A stretch of 64,000 nt of DNA from Echinococcus granulosus. Taxonomy: Eukaryota; Platyhelminthes; Cestoda; Cyclophyllidea; Taeniidae. Below the pieces are notes generated by a model, which saw only the letters and a list, made by a program, of their open reading frames with translations, was not told where the DNA came from and did no database searches. The stretch is taken from contig NW_020170382.1 of the NCBI RefSeq assembly GCF_000524195.1, forward strand, positions 501,099 through 565,098, read 5' to 3'. The translations under genes and the position numbers were made by a program. Below are positions 36,201 to 47,527 of the stretch, piece by piece (position 1 is the stretch's first letter; each line of letters opens with the position of its first letter).

Positions 36201-39200
36201 GGAAAGTGTGGATCTTTAGCACGTATTTTACATGCACACACAAGCAGGGAAAGAGATTATGTCAGGGAAACACATAAATTGGGGGAAATGATAGAGAGAA
36301 TGAAGAACTGGTAAATTTCAATCGAGGCCTCTCTCCCCCTTCCCAGTAGAGTGATTTTGACGTTTCCAAGCTTCGTCACCAACCCCTAGTTTTTCTGAGG
36401 AACGAATACAAAAGTCAACGCTCCCTTTGTCAAACGTTTAAGCACAGCAGCAGCCCATGAAGAGGGGAAAAGGGTAAAAAGTTGGCAAATGTGGCACACA
36501 AGCAGATATCGAGGAGAACAGCGACGCAGATAAGCGACAGATGGATAGACACTTACCGGAATCGGCCTTATGGGAACTTTTGAAGTTCCCACTGTTTGCG
36601 AGAGGGTAATGGGACTTTGATTCCTCTGTAGCATATAAAGAGTACTGGGAATTTACGACCCACCTACATTGCACATTAAGGTTTTGCACATACAGTTCCA
36701 CCCCGCCAGCCTCAATCTCTTAGCTCATAGTAAAAAGAGAAATGAAGCATGATATATTACATCAATAAATCCACCAAATTTGATATCCGGGAGGGTTGTG
36801 GGAATTGACGGAACTCATAGATCGAAACCATAGTATCATTTCAATAACCCCAATCAAGCAAAATCGTGCCTCAGAGGCCAATTGTAGAATCTAAGCGACC
36901 GCAAAACTACAAAGCCTATTACTAAAGTTATAACCGTATACTTTTCGTAAAGGATGAAGCACCATAGCGAATTGCCTTAAACACACACACACAAACACTT
37001 CTTCATCGAGCCGTTCAATGGGAAAATGGCATAAACCCCGTTTAATAAGCTGTTATTCAATTTCACGAGTTAAATCACTCTTGAGCGCCACCATACAGCG
37101 ATTAAGTAATGAAATTCCAGCATGCGCCACATCTAAAAAGTTTATCAAACTTACGAACAGCCATCAAAATCTAGTGAATCATTAAAATCAAAGCGGACAA
37201 ACGGTAACCCTCGCAAAAAATGCAAGCTGATACGTGATAGAAAGACCCACCACAGCTGGGAGAATGGAGGCAGGCGTAGCACCAGGAGGGCGCGGTCTGA
37301 GAGTGACATTGGCAGCAGGGGAGGTGGAGGGTCTAATACTGCCTCCGGAAGAGCGAGATTTTGCATTCTCTATGGTCCTCAGAACCTGATCACGAGCTTG
37401 GAGAAGGCGTTGCAAGCGGTTCGATTGCTGTAGAGTCAATGGAGTGGTTGAAGTCGTAGCTAACTGCTCGAGGTTGCTTATTTCCTTGTTCAGCTCAAGC
37501 AGCACCGACTCGGGAGTTGCTATGACCGATCTCGTGGGCGCAGAACTGGTGACAGCAGTGGAAGCAGCAACGACCGGAACACTATTTATCGCAGGGGAGG
37601 TGATGCTAGCGGCAGTTGTCAGCGCCACCGTTGCTGTCGTCGGGACGCTGGCAGTGACGACAGAGGTAGGAGTGGTATTTGGCGCAATGGGACATCCATT
37701 GGGAAAACGGGTCACTGTAACTCCCGAATGAATCTGCAAGGATATTGACACCGCAGTTATCAACCACCTTCCATGGCCTTCTAATCAGGCTATGAAGGGA
37801 TCCTATGTACTTTGGATTTGAAAAAGCTGTGCTACTTATCAAATCCCATTTAAAACAGGCAGGCCATCAAATTTGGCTAATCCAAACAAAAAATATGGGA
37901 TTTTGGTTGGAAGAAAAGATACCGAGGTGTACACAGTGCTGTTTGACCAGAATCGAACCCACTAACAATTTGAAAAATTGGGGCAAGGGGGCAGGCCCTG
38001 ACAAGAGCCAGACTCACATAAGAGAATTGAAAATCACACACACTCAAGGCAATGGATTTATGTTTGTGTGCTAACACACGAACACAAAGAACGCTAGTCA
38101 CATATTTTACGCAAAAAAAAGTTACGCGACAAACCCGGAACACAGTGAGGTCACGCAGGGCAGCCAATGGATGATAACGATAGGGGTAAAGCTTAAACGC
38201 CTCTTTTAAAGGAATCCCAATGGACTGGTCTGTAATAAAACGATTGCGTACACATTTCTACTGATTCCGGGCCACAGGTCTCATACTTCAGTGCTGTCAA
38301 GAATTTACGTCTATCGTATTTTAAAAGCTTTAGAAATTGACAAAAGGTTGTGAAAGTAAACCAATGAAACTATTGGACTACTATATTCACAATAAAAGTG
38401 GCAGCAGTAAAAAAATTTGGTTTCTGACTCATCAATTTAGGATGCACAAAAACTTTCCATTAACACGGGCTCCAGGTTCAACATGAACCACAGTGAATAC
38501 AAATACTTCAAAAAATGTTAAAAGTTAGAGTTCTAAACGAGAACTCGTGCCCAATCAAAAATTGAGACTTACCGTGAAAAATTGAGTCAATATGAAAAAA
38601 ATAAACACTAGCCGAACGTAAACCGTGTCATGGCAGGCGAGTGATACCGAAACTGCGACGCAGACAAAGCCGATCGCAAGTTATGCATGTTTGCGAAAAA
38701 GTATTTGGTAAATGTCAAAGATAGCCTCGTTAGGCACAAGAAGATTGGCTGAAGCATTTGACGAATCAAGGAGGAATGAGCTTCGACAATATAGATGTAA
38801 TATAGCGAGTGGTGGTTGGTTGCTGTTTATGAGGTTAGTGTTGATTGGTGGAAGCTCCAGAACACTTCAATTGGCAAAACTTACTAACACATCATTGGAT
38901 GTTTCGCGAACGGATGGCTAACACATGGTTAGAAAATGATACGCATACATACAGCATAAAAATCATGCGAGAAGACCGTTCATACATACTTGAGGACAAG
39001 ACTGTTGAAGGTTTGGCTGAACTGCTACAACAGGATTCGCACAAACAATGGGTGAATTAGCCGCAGAAATTACGTTAGCTGTTGTGGGATGATGGGGTAA
39101 TTGAATCAGACCAGAGGCGGGTTGAGTGCCAAGGACAAGAGCCATTGGAATCGTCTGACCGCCTGCGGGAGCTCGAACTTGGAACTGGGGTTGGGGGTGA

Positions 39201-39857
39201 GCGATCATGTAGGAAGTTCCCGGAGGCTGGGCGATAACAAATCCGTTTTGGGGAGTGCTAAAAGCCGTAGCAAAAAAACCCGTGAACGAATGAAATCCGT
39301 GGACGGTGGTCTCGTAACAATGGTAAGACATGAGATTTTAACCGTATTAAATAAAAAATGAATATATTCGGAAAACAATATACTAAATAACCATACTTAG
39401 TAAATAAAACCTAAAAGCCAAACGGTCCGTGTAAAATAAAGCACCAAAATCGGAACTAATGTGATCAATTTCGCAACCTAGACCGCTAAATGGCGAATGA
39501 AAGCTGGACAAGTGGCCAACTTACTTGGCAAGGAAAATTTGCTGACCGAGAGGAATGCTCTGGTAGACGTAGGGGGATGAGGGTATGAGACCAGGAGGTT
39601 TGCCAGAAGATGTACTATTCACAAGGCTGTCGGAAGCCTGTGGAATGGAGATGGTGCTACTAGTAGCCAAGTAAGTTACCATTGGGGAAGATACGGGAGC
39701 AGTCATGATAAGCGGGTTAAGGCAGGCGGTTTGGTCGTGGATGGGTTGACCAGGAACGGGGGAGGGACAAGCCGCTGGAATGGGCTGAACGACTTGGATT
39801 GGTTTGGGAAGAGACCCTGGCGGGGTTTCGAGCGATACCAGAGGCTCAATAGAGGGA
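33263..39857 (-). CDS. BICRA: BICRA/GLTSCR1-like SWI/SNF (ncBAF) subunit, 5' end unresolved
   Basis: Thirteen minus-strand exons: 39857-39525, 39257-38990, 37733-37251, 36625-36557, 36170-36084, 35883-35839, 35716-35678, 35477-35364, 35230-34798, 34723-34373, 34277-34183, 34003-33479, 33403-33263 (stop TAG). All joins keep the frame; about 990 residues are visible. The N-terminal half is Pro/Gln/Ser/Thr-rich, as in human BICRA. The diagnostic part is the GLTSCR1 domain in exons 10-12: LHADQIAAISRPP, then SPEELLNLLAPYHV, then SKVDDILDKAFHQLF, then RERFAAERTAFEKLKARL. It parallels the human segment around FEDALHRLLPYHV and HKVDEEFE. The C-terminus (PTIDAAIRSIIDL) parallels the human AIDSILNL tail. 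In vertebrates the domain anchors BICRA/BICRAL to the non-canonical BAF remodeller. Assignment between BICRA and BICRAL is not possible; flatworms may have a single gene. Exon 35477-35364 uses an acceptor (GGAG) chosen for phase. Confidence 0.85.
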
Positions 39858-40295
39858 CTGTGGAGTAAAATGTGAAAGTTAAAGCATCGTGGCACCCAAT
39901 CAATCATAAAAGCAAGACTTATGTTGCCTGAAATCAAAAAATGAGGCGTGTGAAGGCCAGGAAACGCCAAAAATACAAATAAGTCCCAGGGTTATAAGGA
40001 ATCCAATTTGTAAAATAAACGATGATTTGCTTATACGAAACAGTGTTTTTAAAAAGGGTCATAAGAGACTAGAAATGAAATAAGGAGAAAACACAAAAAG
40101 AAGTCGTGGAATATTGAAGTGGTGTTTTACATAAGGCAGTACAAGTGCAAGCACTTCTGCATGTTTGTGGGCACAAAAAGGAGTGTCATTCAACAAAAAA
40201 CCAAAACGTAGGAGCAAAGCAATTTGGTAAAGACATTTTAAGTGTCAAATCGACTGGACCTTAAAGGGAAACGCCACATATCATCCAAAACTTAC

Positions 40296-40309
40296 TAAGT
40301 AGGGTTCAT
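40296..40309 (-). other. Possible first coding exon of the BICRA-like gene (14 nt)
   Basis: On the minus strand, ATG plus 11 nt ends at a strong donor (TTA|GTAAGT) in phase 2, the phase required by the exon starting at 39857. This is a frame-compatible candidate only; alternatives include an extension of the 39857 exon to about 39932. Confidence 0.25.
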
Positions 40310-41100
40310 AAGTCCAACTCCAGAAATGTTAGAGTACAGCCGCGTCTACGCTGTGTGACAGAACGGAAAAATGCGCACCTCTTTTTAAAGAATAAGGGGT
40401 AATGTAATTAGCCCTAAAAATTGCAAAACGAGCCTAGAAAATATCAGGTATAAGACCGCCAACACTTTTCGACAGTTGACCTCACTTCTGCTATAGATAC
40501 AGACAAACAAACTGTGAACGAAAGAATACACGGAATACATTAAATTTGTAAAAGTATTAACTGCAACCCCTAAAAATTACTAAAAAAATTTAAAGATGTG
40601 TAAGCATCAAATACGGAAGAGTCTAGGCAAGCAAAAGTTGGAACAATTATATGTGGGGTATATAAAGAAGCTGGTTTTTACATATATTGCTAATAGGCAT
40701 TTTGTTCTAATGCGTTTTGAAGTTACAGGTGTTTTTAGAGTCCATTACTGTAACGTAAAAATTGGTGAATTTCCCCAGGGCAGGCTAGAATTCAGAACTA
40801 AGGCTCACGTAAACCCTTACTCATCCTTGTTAACAATGACCAATAAAAAGCCAATATCGTATCTATCTGTTTATTCAAAGTGGTAGAAAACTAGCTAGGA
40901 AGAGACAAATGAGGAAATGCCCTACAGTTTGACTCATAAATACAAGTGTTATTTTCTCACCCCATTCCCACTGGTGGTTCATGAGTTATGCCTTCTAATT
41001 AAGTTTCATTAACAAGGAATGCTCCCTTCTTAAATCATAAGAGCTACACGCCAACACTACAAGGCTGTTGTACAACGATAATTACACGTGATTTTTACAG
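40310..41100. other. Intergenic region upstream of the BICRA-like gene
   Basis: AT-rich DNA with chance ORFs only. Nothing recognisable apart from its position between the divergent BICRA-like and importin genes. Confidence 0.4.
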
Positions 41101-41104
41101 CTAT

Positions 41105-41256
41105 TAATGCAGTACAGTTGTTTGTATAACGTCTAGTATTAGTCAAGGGCCACCTTGCTTGACCATAGTATCTGGCCGAGCGGGCTGCCCTTTGGGCCGT
41201 ACCAGCAGCCCTAATACTTTGTGTAGGCTAAATATGTATATTCTCTCTGAGTATTA
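41105..41256 (+). repeat. Dispersed ~190-bp repeat, copy 2 (3' truncated)
   Basis: Forward copy: a GTTTGTATAACG-like start, a TCAAGGGCCACCTTGCTTG block, the GGGCTGCCCTTTGGGCC hairpin segment, then AATATGTATATTC. It breaks off where the inverted copy 3 begins. Confidence 0.7.
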
Positions 41257-41455
41257 TTGTAGCGTCCCGAGACTTCCCTGAAGACTAAAGAAGACAATGC
41301 TCGGGCAAAATATATATATGCAGCACAGAGAAGGTGTCTGGGCTACTGGCATGACTCGAAGGCCAGGTCACCCAGCGAGGTACAAGAAGGCTAATTCAAA
41401 AGTAAAAAAGTGGCGCTCACTAATACCGAGGGGTAAACCACCATCGTATTACTGT
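41257..41455 (-). repeat. Dispersed ~190-bp repeat, copy 3 (near full length, inverted)
   Basis: Reverse-complement copy that begins with TGTAGCGTCCCGAGACTTCC (the family 3' end inverted) and reaches the family 5' end (CCATCGTATTACTGTA). With copies 2 and 4 it forms a plus/minus/plus nest, so the locus is partly palindromic. Confidence 0.75.
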
Positions 41456-41505
41456 ATGTCTTCTGTCGTCTTCTGGGAAGTCTCGGCGCGCTACACTTTT
41501 GCGGG
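41456..41505 (+). repeat. Dispersed ~190-bp repeat, copy 4 (3' end fragment)
   Basis: About 45 nt of the family's 3' end in forward orientation (ATGTCTTCTGTCGTCTTCTG ... GCGCTACAC), directly after the inverted copy 3. Confidence 0.6.
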
Positions 41506-42217
41506 ATGCAAATCCGGTCTTAAAGAACATCTATCCTGATTTTCGCTGCTGATAGATGAACTAAGCGGGGCAGAAGTGCATATGCTATGAGTAGGGGAAT
41601 CGATGATCACCTCAAAGGGAAGGGCTGAGATTTGTGTTCACCATCTGTATCCACCTCAGTCCAGTGTTATTAAGAAAGCTATTAGCAACTAAAATTGACA
41701 CTAGCCATGAACCATCTAGGAGTTTCGTTACAGTTTCCCTACTATATCAGCATAAAGCTGTCAATAAGGTAAACCCGCGTTGCATCCTACATTGCCCTAT
41801 TATCTGGGTAGAGCCCGGAGAGATACAGCTGGGTAGGTTTGAAGTGAGAACAAAGTGACGAGGATGAGTAGACGGGCAACTTTTCCCCCATGGACCTGTG
41901 CCAAATCCCGTTTTTTCTTACACAAATCTCTTTTCACTCCGGCATTTTTACATATGTCTATAGACACGCATAAGGGCCAGCACAATTACTTGTTCATGAA
42001 CTTATTTCCCGTACCTGCAAAACCCCATATCTAGTTGATTTGAATAGAGAGATCAGTGGCGTTGTGGTTAAGTATTACCTTGTTTGCATAGAAATATGAT
42101 AACTAACCCGGCTGGATCGTGGAAGCTTCCTTACAGCATCGAATACGTTGTGATGGCCGACGAGAGAGGTTGACCAAGGAGTGTTCTAAAGACAACCCTC
42201 AAAATGGAAAGGGAATA

Positions 42218-42396
42218 CATACTACGGTTGTTTGTTTAACGATCAGTTTTGGTAAAGGGCCACTTTATCTGGCTATTGTACCTAGCCGGATGAGCTGACC
42301 TTCAGGCCATGCCAGAAGACCTGATGTCGAATATGTGTATTCTGTCCACGTATTATGTCTTCTTTAGTCTTCAAGGAAGTCCTGATGCGCTACATT
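42218..42396 (+). repeat. Dispersed ~190-bp repeat, copy 5 (near full length)
   Basis: Starts at TACTACGGTTGTTTG, contains AAAGGGCCACTTT, the CTGACCTTCAGGCCATGCCAG core, TCGAATATGTGTATTCTGTCC and TTTAGTCTTCAAGGAAGTCC, and ends near GCGCTACA. It lies about 560 nt upstream of the importin start codon. Confidence 0.75.
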
Positions 42397-42953
42397 TAGC
42401 TTACACAATTTTGTAATAGGTGTACTTCATGGATCTGTTGCTACAGTGCAGGACTACGCTCTGCCTATGCCATTCTTAGAAAATGCAGATTAACGCTGCT
42501 TTTGAAAGTATTGCGAGTCCCAAAACCCGTGTTGTAATGGTTGGAAATCTCCTGAAGCGCGTTTGAACTGGGATTATTGGCACAGCCCAGAGTTCGTGTG
42601 TCTTAGTGAAAGACAAATTTTTGGAGTCATAGGCGCTTGCGTAAGCAGTTATATTAGTAAGAAAAAGTGTGCAAGACTCTAGAATACTCTCCTACAATCT
42701 TCTTTCACATTATTTTCCTTGAGTGCGTTAGATCTCCGATTTTTTAAAAGAAAAATATTATTTTTCTGCCTTAGGTATAAAAACGCCTTTTGGATTTCAT
42801 GCAAGACTTTTTGTGTTTAAATTTAAAAATAACTTTGTGTCTTTGTGATTTTGGAAACGTGTTGTTATAATTCCCCAATCCGTACACTTCACCGCCGTTT
42901 TTGGTGTGACCCAAATCACGTTGTTTGATTCCTGGTGATTTTGGATTGTGGAA

Positions 42954-45900
42954 ATGGATCCTCGTCGTATAGTTCAAGCTTTACAAGCGTCTTTACAACC
43001 AGGACAAAGGGAAGACGCCGAGAAATTGCTGGTTGAGGTAGTTTCTGCATTACTAAACATAAGAACTAGATGCATAAAATTATTGGTTTTGCGCCTACGC
43101 TCCTTCAAATCGTGCTGGAGCAAACACTTGATCTATCCGTTCGCCAAGCTGGGGCTGTATTCTTAAAAAATATGATTTTAAAGTCTTGGAGGCAAAGGGG
43201 GCCGCTCAGTCCTGACGAACCTATTCCTTTTCAAATCCACGAGGACGATAAGGCTAATATTCGGAATGTTATTGTGCCTGCTGTAGCTTCCTCTACCATT
43301 CCTATACAGTATGTTGGACTCGAATGATGTTTAACTTGGTTAAGATCCATCCTTCAGGTTGCCGTAGCGAAGATTTTGAAATTCGACTTTCCGTCCCGCT
43401 TCCCCAATTTTGTTGATCAAATTATTGGCCACCTCAATTCCATAAATTTCCGTGAATTTCACGGAGCTCTCCTTTGTTTACACGGCTTAGTTCAGGCTTA
43501 CGAACACAAAACCAATGATAAAGGTCCACTTCCCCAAGCTATGTGTACCCTCCTTCCTCTCCTTCACCATCGGATAAGTGTTTTACTCTCCGACACCTCT
43601 GATGAGTCTTTGACTCTCCAAAAGCTCATTCTCAAGATATTCTATCGTTATACTGACTATTATTTGCCAACATCTTCGATCAATGAGGAGGTAGGAGGGT
43701 TCTTAATGGCGATTAACATTTTCTAGTGGGTCACCCAGTGGCATCTCCTAATCTGTTCCCTTCTCGAAAGCTTCAACGAGGCTAACGAAGATCCGGGTAG
43801 CGTGTACTGGAAACGCCAAAAGTGGGCCGCTCGTATTCTCTACTGTTGGTTTACCTCTTATGGGAGTCCCGGTAATGTTCAAAAGAAATATGCCTCTTTT
43901 GCGGACTGGTATCTGAAGCGCTTTTCAAATCAGGTTCTCACCACCTTTCTCAAAATCTGTGATGCCTATCGACGGCAGACTTTTATTTCTCCAGTTGTCC
44001 TAGCCGAAACGCTCTCCTACTTGTCTGCTGCGTAAGTTTCTATTTTAACACCCCTTACAATTTGTTGCTAGGCTAACCCACGCATTCTGTTGGAAAATTC
44101 TTCGGCCGTACTTTGACACCCTTTTGCGAGATGTTATTGTCCCTCTCCTCTCTTTCACAAAGGAGCTTGCTGAAGTGTGGGAGGATGATCCCCTGGAGTA
44201 CATCCGTTATAATACTTCTATGTACATGTCAGTAAATAGTCCTTCTGATGCAGCTGCCTCCTTTATCAAGGAGGCTTGTTTAAAACGCAAGGGCATTTTA
44301 GACAAGGCGATGCGATACTGTACTGAGGTGCTTAATAATGACGTTAAGCCCGAGATCAAGGACGGTGCGTTGCATCTAATCGGTACGGTTTGCAGCATCC
44401 TTCTCAAAGACAGAGTATACAAGGTATGCTCCCTTACGTTCTGGCTACTCATCTGTAGGAACAACTGGAAAACTTCCTGGCCGCCCACGTTCTTTCCCTG
44501 TTCGAAGCGCCGGAGGGCTATAGAAGAGCTAGAGCCTGTTGGTTGGTGGGAAAGTTGTCGCGCGTTCAGTTCAGTAATGTGGACATTTTATGCCAAATTG
44601 CCATGGTCTGTCGTCATCTCATGTGTTCGGACTCAAATCTACCCGTGAGGGTTGCCGCAGCTACCACCATCTTCTCTCTAATTAAGGATCAGAAAGAAGG
44701 TCGACCAAGTTTATTCTTAATTTAGTCTATTTTTGTTGGATGCGTTTCTCTAGGTTCTGTTTGCCTTTTAGTCGAGAAAGCAATGAATAGTTACCTTCCA
44801 GAACTCGTTATGCGTGAGTTGTAATGCATTCTATTAAAAGTTAAATGTGATTTTTGTCATCTCTTAACTGCGTTCAATTTCTCTTCATTAGTGTTGCTTA
44901 AGCTCCTTCGTGAGACAGAATTTGACGATTTAAATTCTGTTCTTCGTGAGGTATTAGTCTACTCTGATGAGCTCCAGCCTATTTCAGTTCAAATGCTGCA
45001 GCATTTGGTAAGTTTATGGGAAGAATGTCTTGCGTCTTAAGTTCATTGTGTTACGTCTCTGTACTTCTTTATCCCAATTTTTCAGTCGGGTACTTTTGTG
45101 AAACTAGTTGGAGTACAGGAGAATGGCGTGGGATTAGTATCCACCGGTGACAGTGAAAGGGACGGTGAATTCAAATTTGATGAGGCGAAGGAGTACCAAT
45201 CTCTGGTCGCCACGGGTGTTATGGAAAATATTGAAACCTTGGTTTCGGTTATGGAGGACAACGCGGAGCTGGTGGCCAGTTCAGAGAGCGTGATAGTGCA
45301 GTTGGTACAAGTTATACTCAAAAATGAAATCTCCGATTTCTACGATGAGGCCTTCTCTTTGGTGTGTTCCATCACTTGCACACATGTCTCTCCGCTTCTC
45401 TGGACTGTGTACGATTGGCTCTACCAGGCTTTTTCGACCGATGCTAACGACTGCTTCGTGTCCATAGCACCTTCCCTACACAATTACATTACTGTTGATC
45501 CGAAGGGCTTTATTGCATCTCCTGATCGTGTGAAAATGTTCTTATCAATGTGCGCACAGGTCAGTATTCTCTAACTTTAATGCATGGACTTTAACATTTG
45601 TCGAGTTGTTTATTCGGGTTTGTCATTTTCAGGCACTTCAAAGTGAAGAAGAACAGGCCAATGAGGGTGTCCACGCCGCAAAGCTGTTAGAAGTTTTTGT
45701 TCTCAATTTTCGTGGCCAGTTGGATAGTTTCCTTCCCGAGGTCATTGAACTGGCAATTACTCGTCTTACACAAAAATCTACCATCCTCGAGCTCCGCATT
45801 AGGTGTCTTCTGGTAAGTTTAGAGCTAAATCATATTTTGAATCTTTATTATTCATGTGTGTCATTTCTTTTCCCCCTCGCTAGGTTGTCATAGCAACAAT

Positions 45901-47527
45901 CATCACTTCATCCGCAACGGTACTGCCTATCCTCTGCGGTCACATGTGGCCGGAGACTCAAACTCGAATAATCGAGAACATTCTCAAAATGTGGATAGAC
46001 AATATCCAGAAGTTCAATGGGTAAGCCAACGGTTTTTGTGTGCTTAAAGGAGCTGCTAAACAGCACATGCTTGCTTCAGGGGGTAGAGATTTTTATTGCA
46101 AAACAACGCTGAATTCGCGTGAATTTTTTTGGATGACGAAAAGCTCATGGACCTCTCCACAATAACGCCTGCAGCCCAAAATAAGGCTGATTTGCTAAGC
46201 CGGCGCGTGATTGCCTATCGTATGCAGACCAAAACTATCCCATAGAAAGAAAATTGTTCTATTTAACACGTGACTTGGCAAGGTCCTCTAGGAAAACTAA
46301 CACCTCGATTTAGATTGTATATTGCTGAAATATGACATAAGCTCCCACTTTTATTCTTTTGTAATCTTATTTCCTTGTAAATAAGTGTGCCCCATGTGAC
46401 GTTCGAATCCGGGTAAAAAACTCAGGGCGTCATATGTAATGATATTATTAAACTTCTTCCTGTAGTTTGCATGATCGGCGGGTATGCGTGTTTGGTATGT
46501 GTACCCTCCTCTCTTTGAGTGCTGACCAGCGACCTCCCTCTGTTGATGCTATTGCGGCGCAGTACCTTCCATCCCTCCTTCACGTCCTCACTAGTCTCAA
46601 GGATGCGTACGCCGCCAAAAGGGAAATGGAGAGTAGGTTTGCCCATTCCTTTCTCCATAAAATTGGGTCGCTTTCTGCATTTTCCTATTTACGCTGCTTC
46701 TCTCACAGAAGAGGAGGAAAGTGATTCCGATGCCGATGGTCTGGAGGTCGATGAAGATGCTGATGATGGCGTAGCGGTTGACAGCGATGCCGATGTGGTT
46801 GATGAGGAGGGGACTCGGTATCTTGAACTTCTTGAGGCGGTTGTAAGTCATTAGTTGCCCCTGAAAGCGTCAATTCAATCCCTTCCCACTCTATATAATC
46901 TGCTCACGTTTTTGAGGAGGCGGAAATGGGGGACTCGGACGAAGACGATGATGATGACGACGATGATGATGATTACTTCGAGGCAACTTCAGTAATTGAG
47001 TCATTTGAAACCGAACTTGACAAGGAGGAAAATGAAATGGATGAGTATGTGACCTTCTATCAGTTGATGACCCAAATGGAAACGGGTGATGCTGCCTGGT
47101 ACCAGCGCCTTGTTAGCCCCCTCTCGGAGTCACAGAAAACCGAATTCAAGGAAATTGCCAAGACCGCTGTCAATTGCATGGCTCAGAAAGGTGTGTGGGT
47201 CAGTTGAAATCAAAACTGTACATTTTTCATTTGATAATTAGAAAGAGTCCCTTAGGAACCGAGAGGAGCGGATTCGTTTTCTTTCAGCATATTATATGTG
47301 CCACTGAGACTTTCTAAGGAGTGATTGTGACAATTGGTTATGTTTTGCTATTGTTCCGGACTAGGTTTTCCGTTTATACGCTTTATTTCGAATTTCTAAC
47401 GGATTTTATAACTCTGTCATATTCTTCTGTAGAATCAAAGCGAATCGAGAAGGCCGGTGGTTACAATTTTCAGCAGACAGATGTTCCAAGCAGCTTTAAC
47501 TTTTCAGGCGATCAACCACCTCATTAA
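42954..47527 (+). CDS. IPO7: Importin-7/8 (RanGTP-binding karyopherin-beta), complete
   Basis: Fifteen exons: 42954-43037, 43070-43308, 43345-43690, 43727-44031, 44072-44423, 44459-44699, 44772-44813, 44892-45007, 45086-45559, 45633-45812, 45884-46020, 46466-46632, 46709-46842, 46917-47190, 47433-47527. They total 3186 nt, 1061 residues, all phases closing; human IPO7 has 1038. The start is the ATG in MDPRRIVQALQ, matching the human MDPNTIIEAL start. Family landmarks run throughout: LDLSVRQAGAVFLKNM, FPSRFPNFVDQI, YGSPGNVQKKY, DDPLEYIR, KDGALHLIGTV-type and HNYITVD segments. Near the end come an Asp/Glu-rich acidic stretch (exons 13-14) and the conserved tail GGYNF and VPSSFNF. It is built of tandem HEAT repeats and carries cargo such as ribosomal proteins, SMADs and histone H1 into the nucleus. 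Seven introns are 32-72 nt. Nothing suggests degeneration. IPO7 and IPO8 cannot be told apart here. Confidence 0.97.

Noticed and set aside
41257..41455. B-box-like TTCGAGTC in one repeat copy, suggesting a tRNA-derived SINE
   Set aside because: Not conserved in the other copies (TTCGGGCG, TTCAGGCC, TTTGGGCT) and no convincing A box at the right distance.
42320..42345. CTGATG stretch in a repeat copy, considered as a hammerhead ribozyme core
   Set aside because: No matching GAAA arm or stems; absent in other copies.
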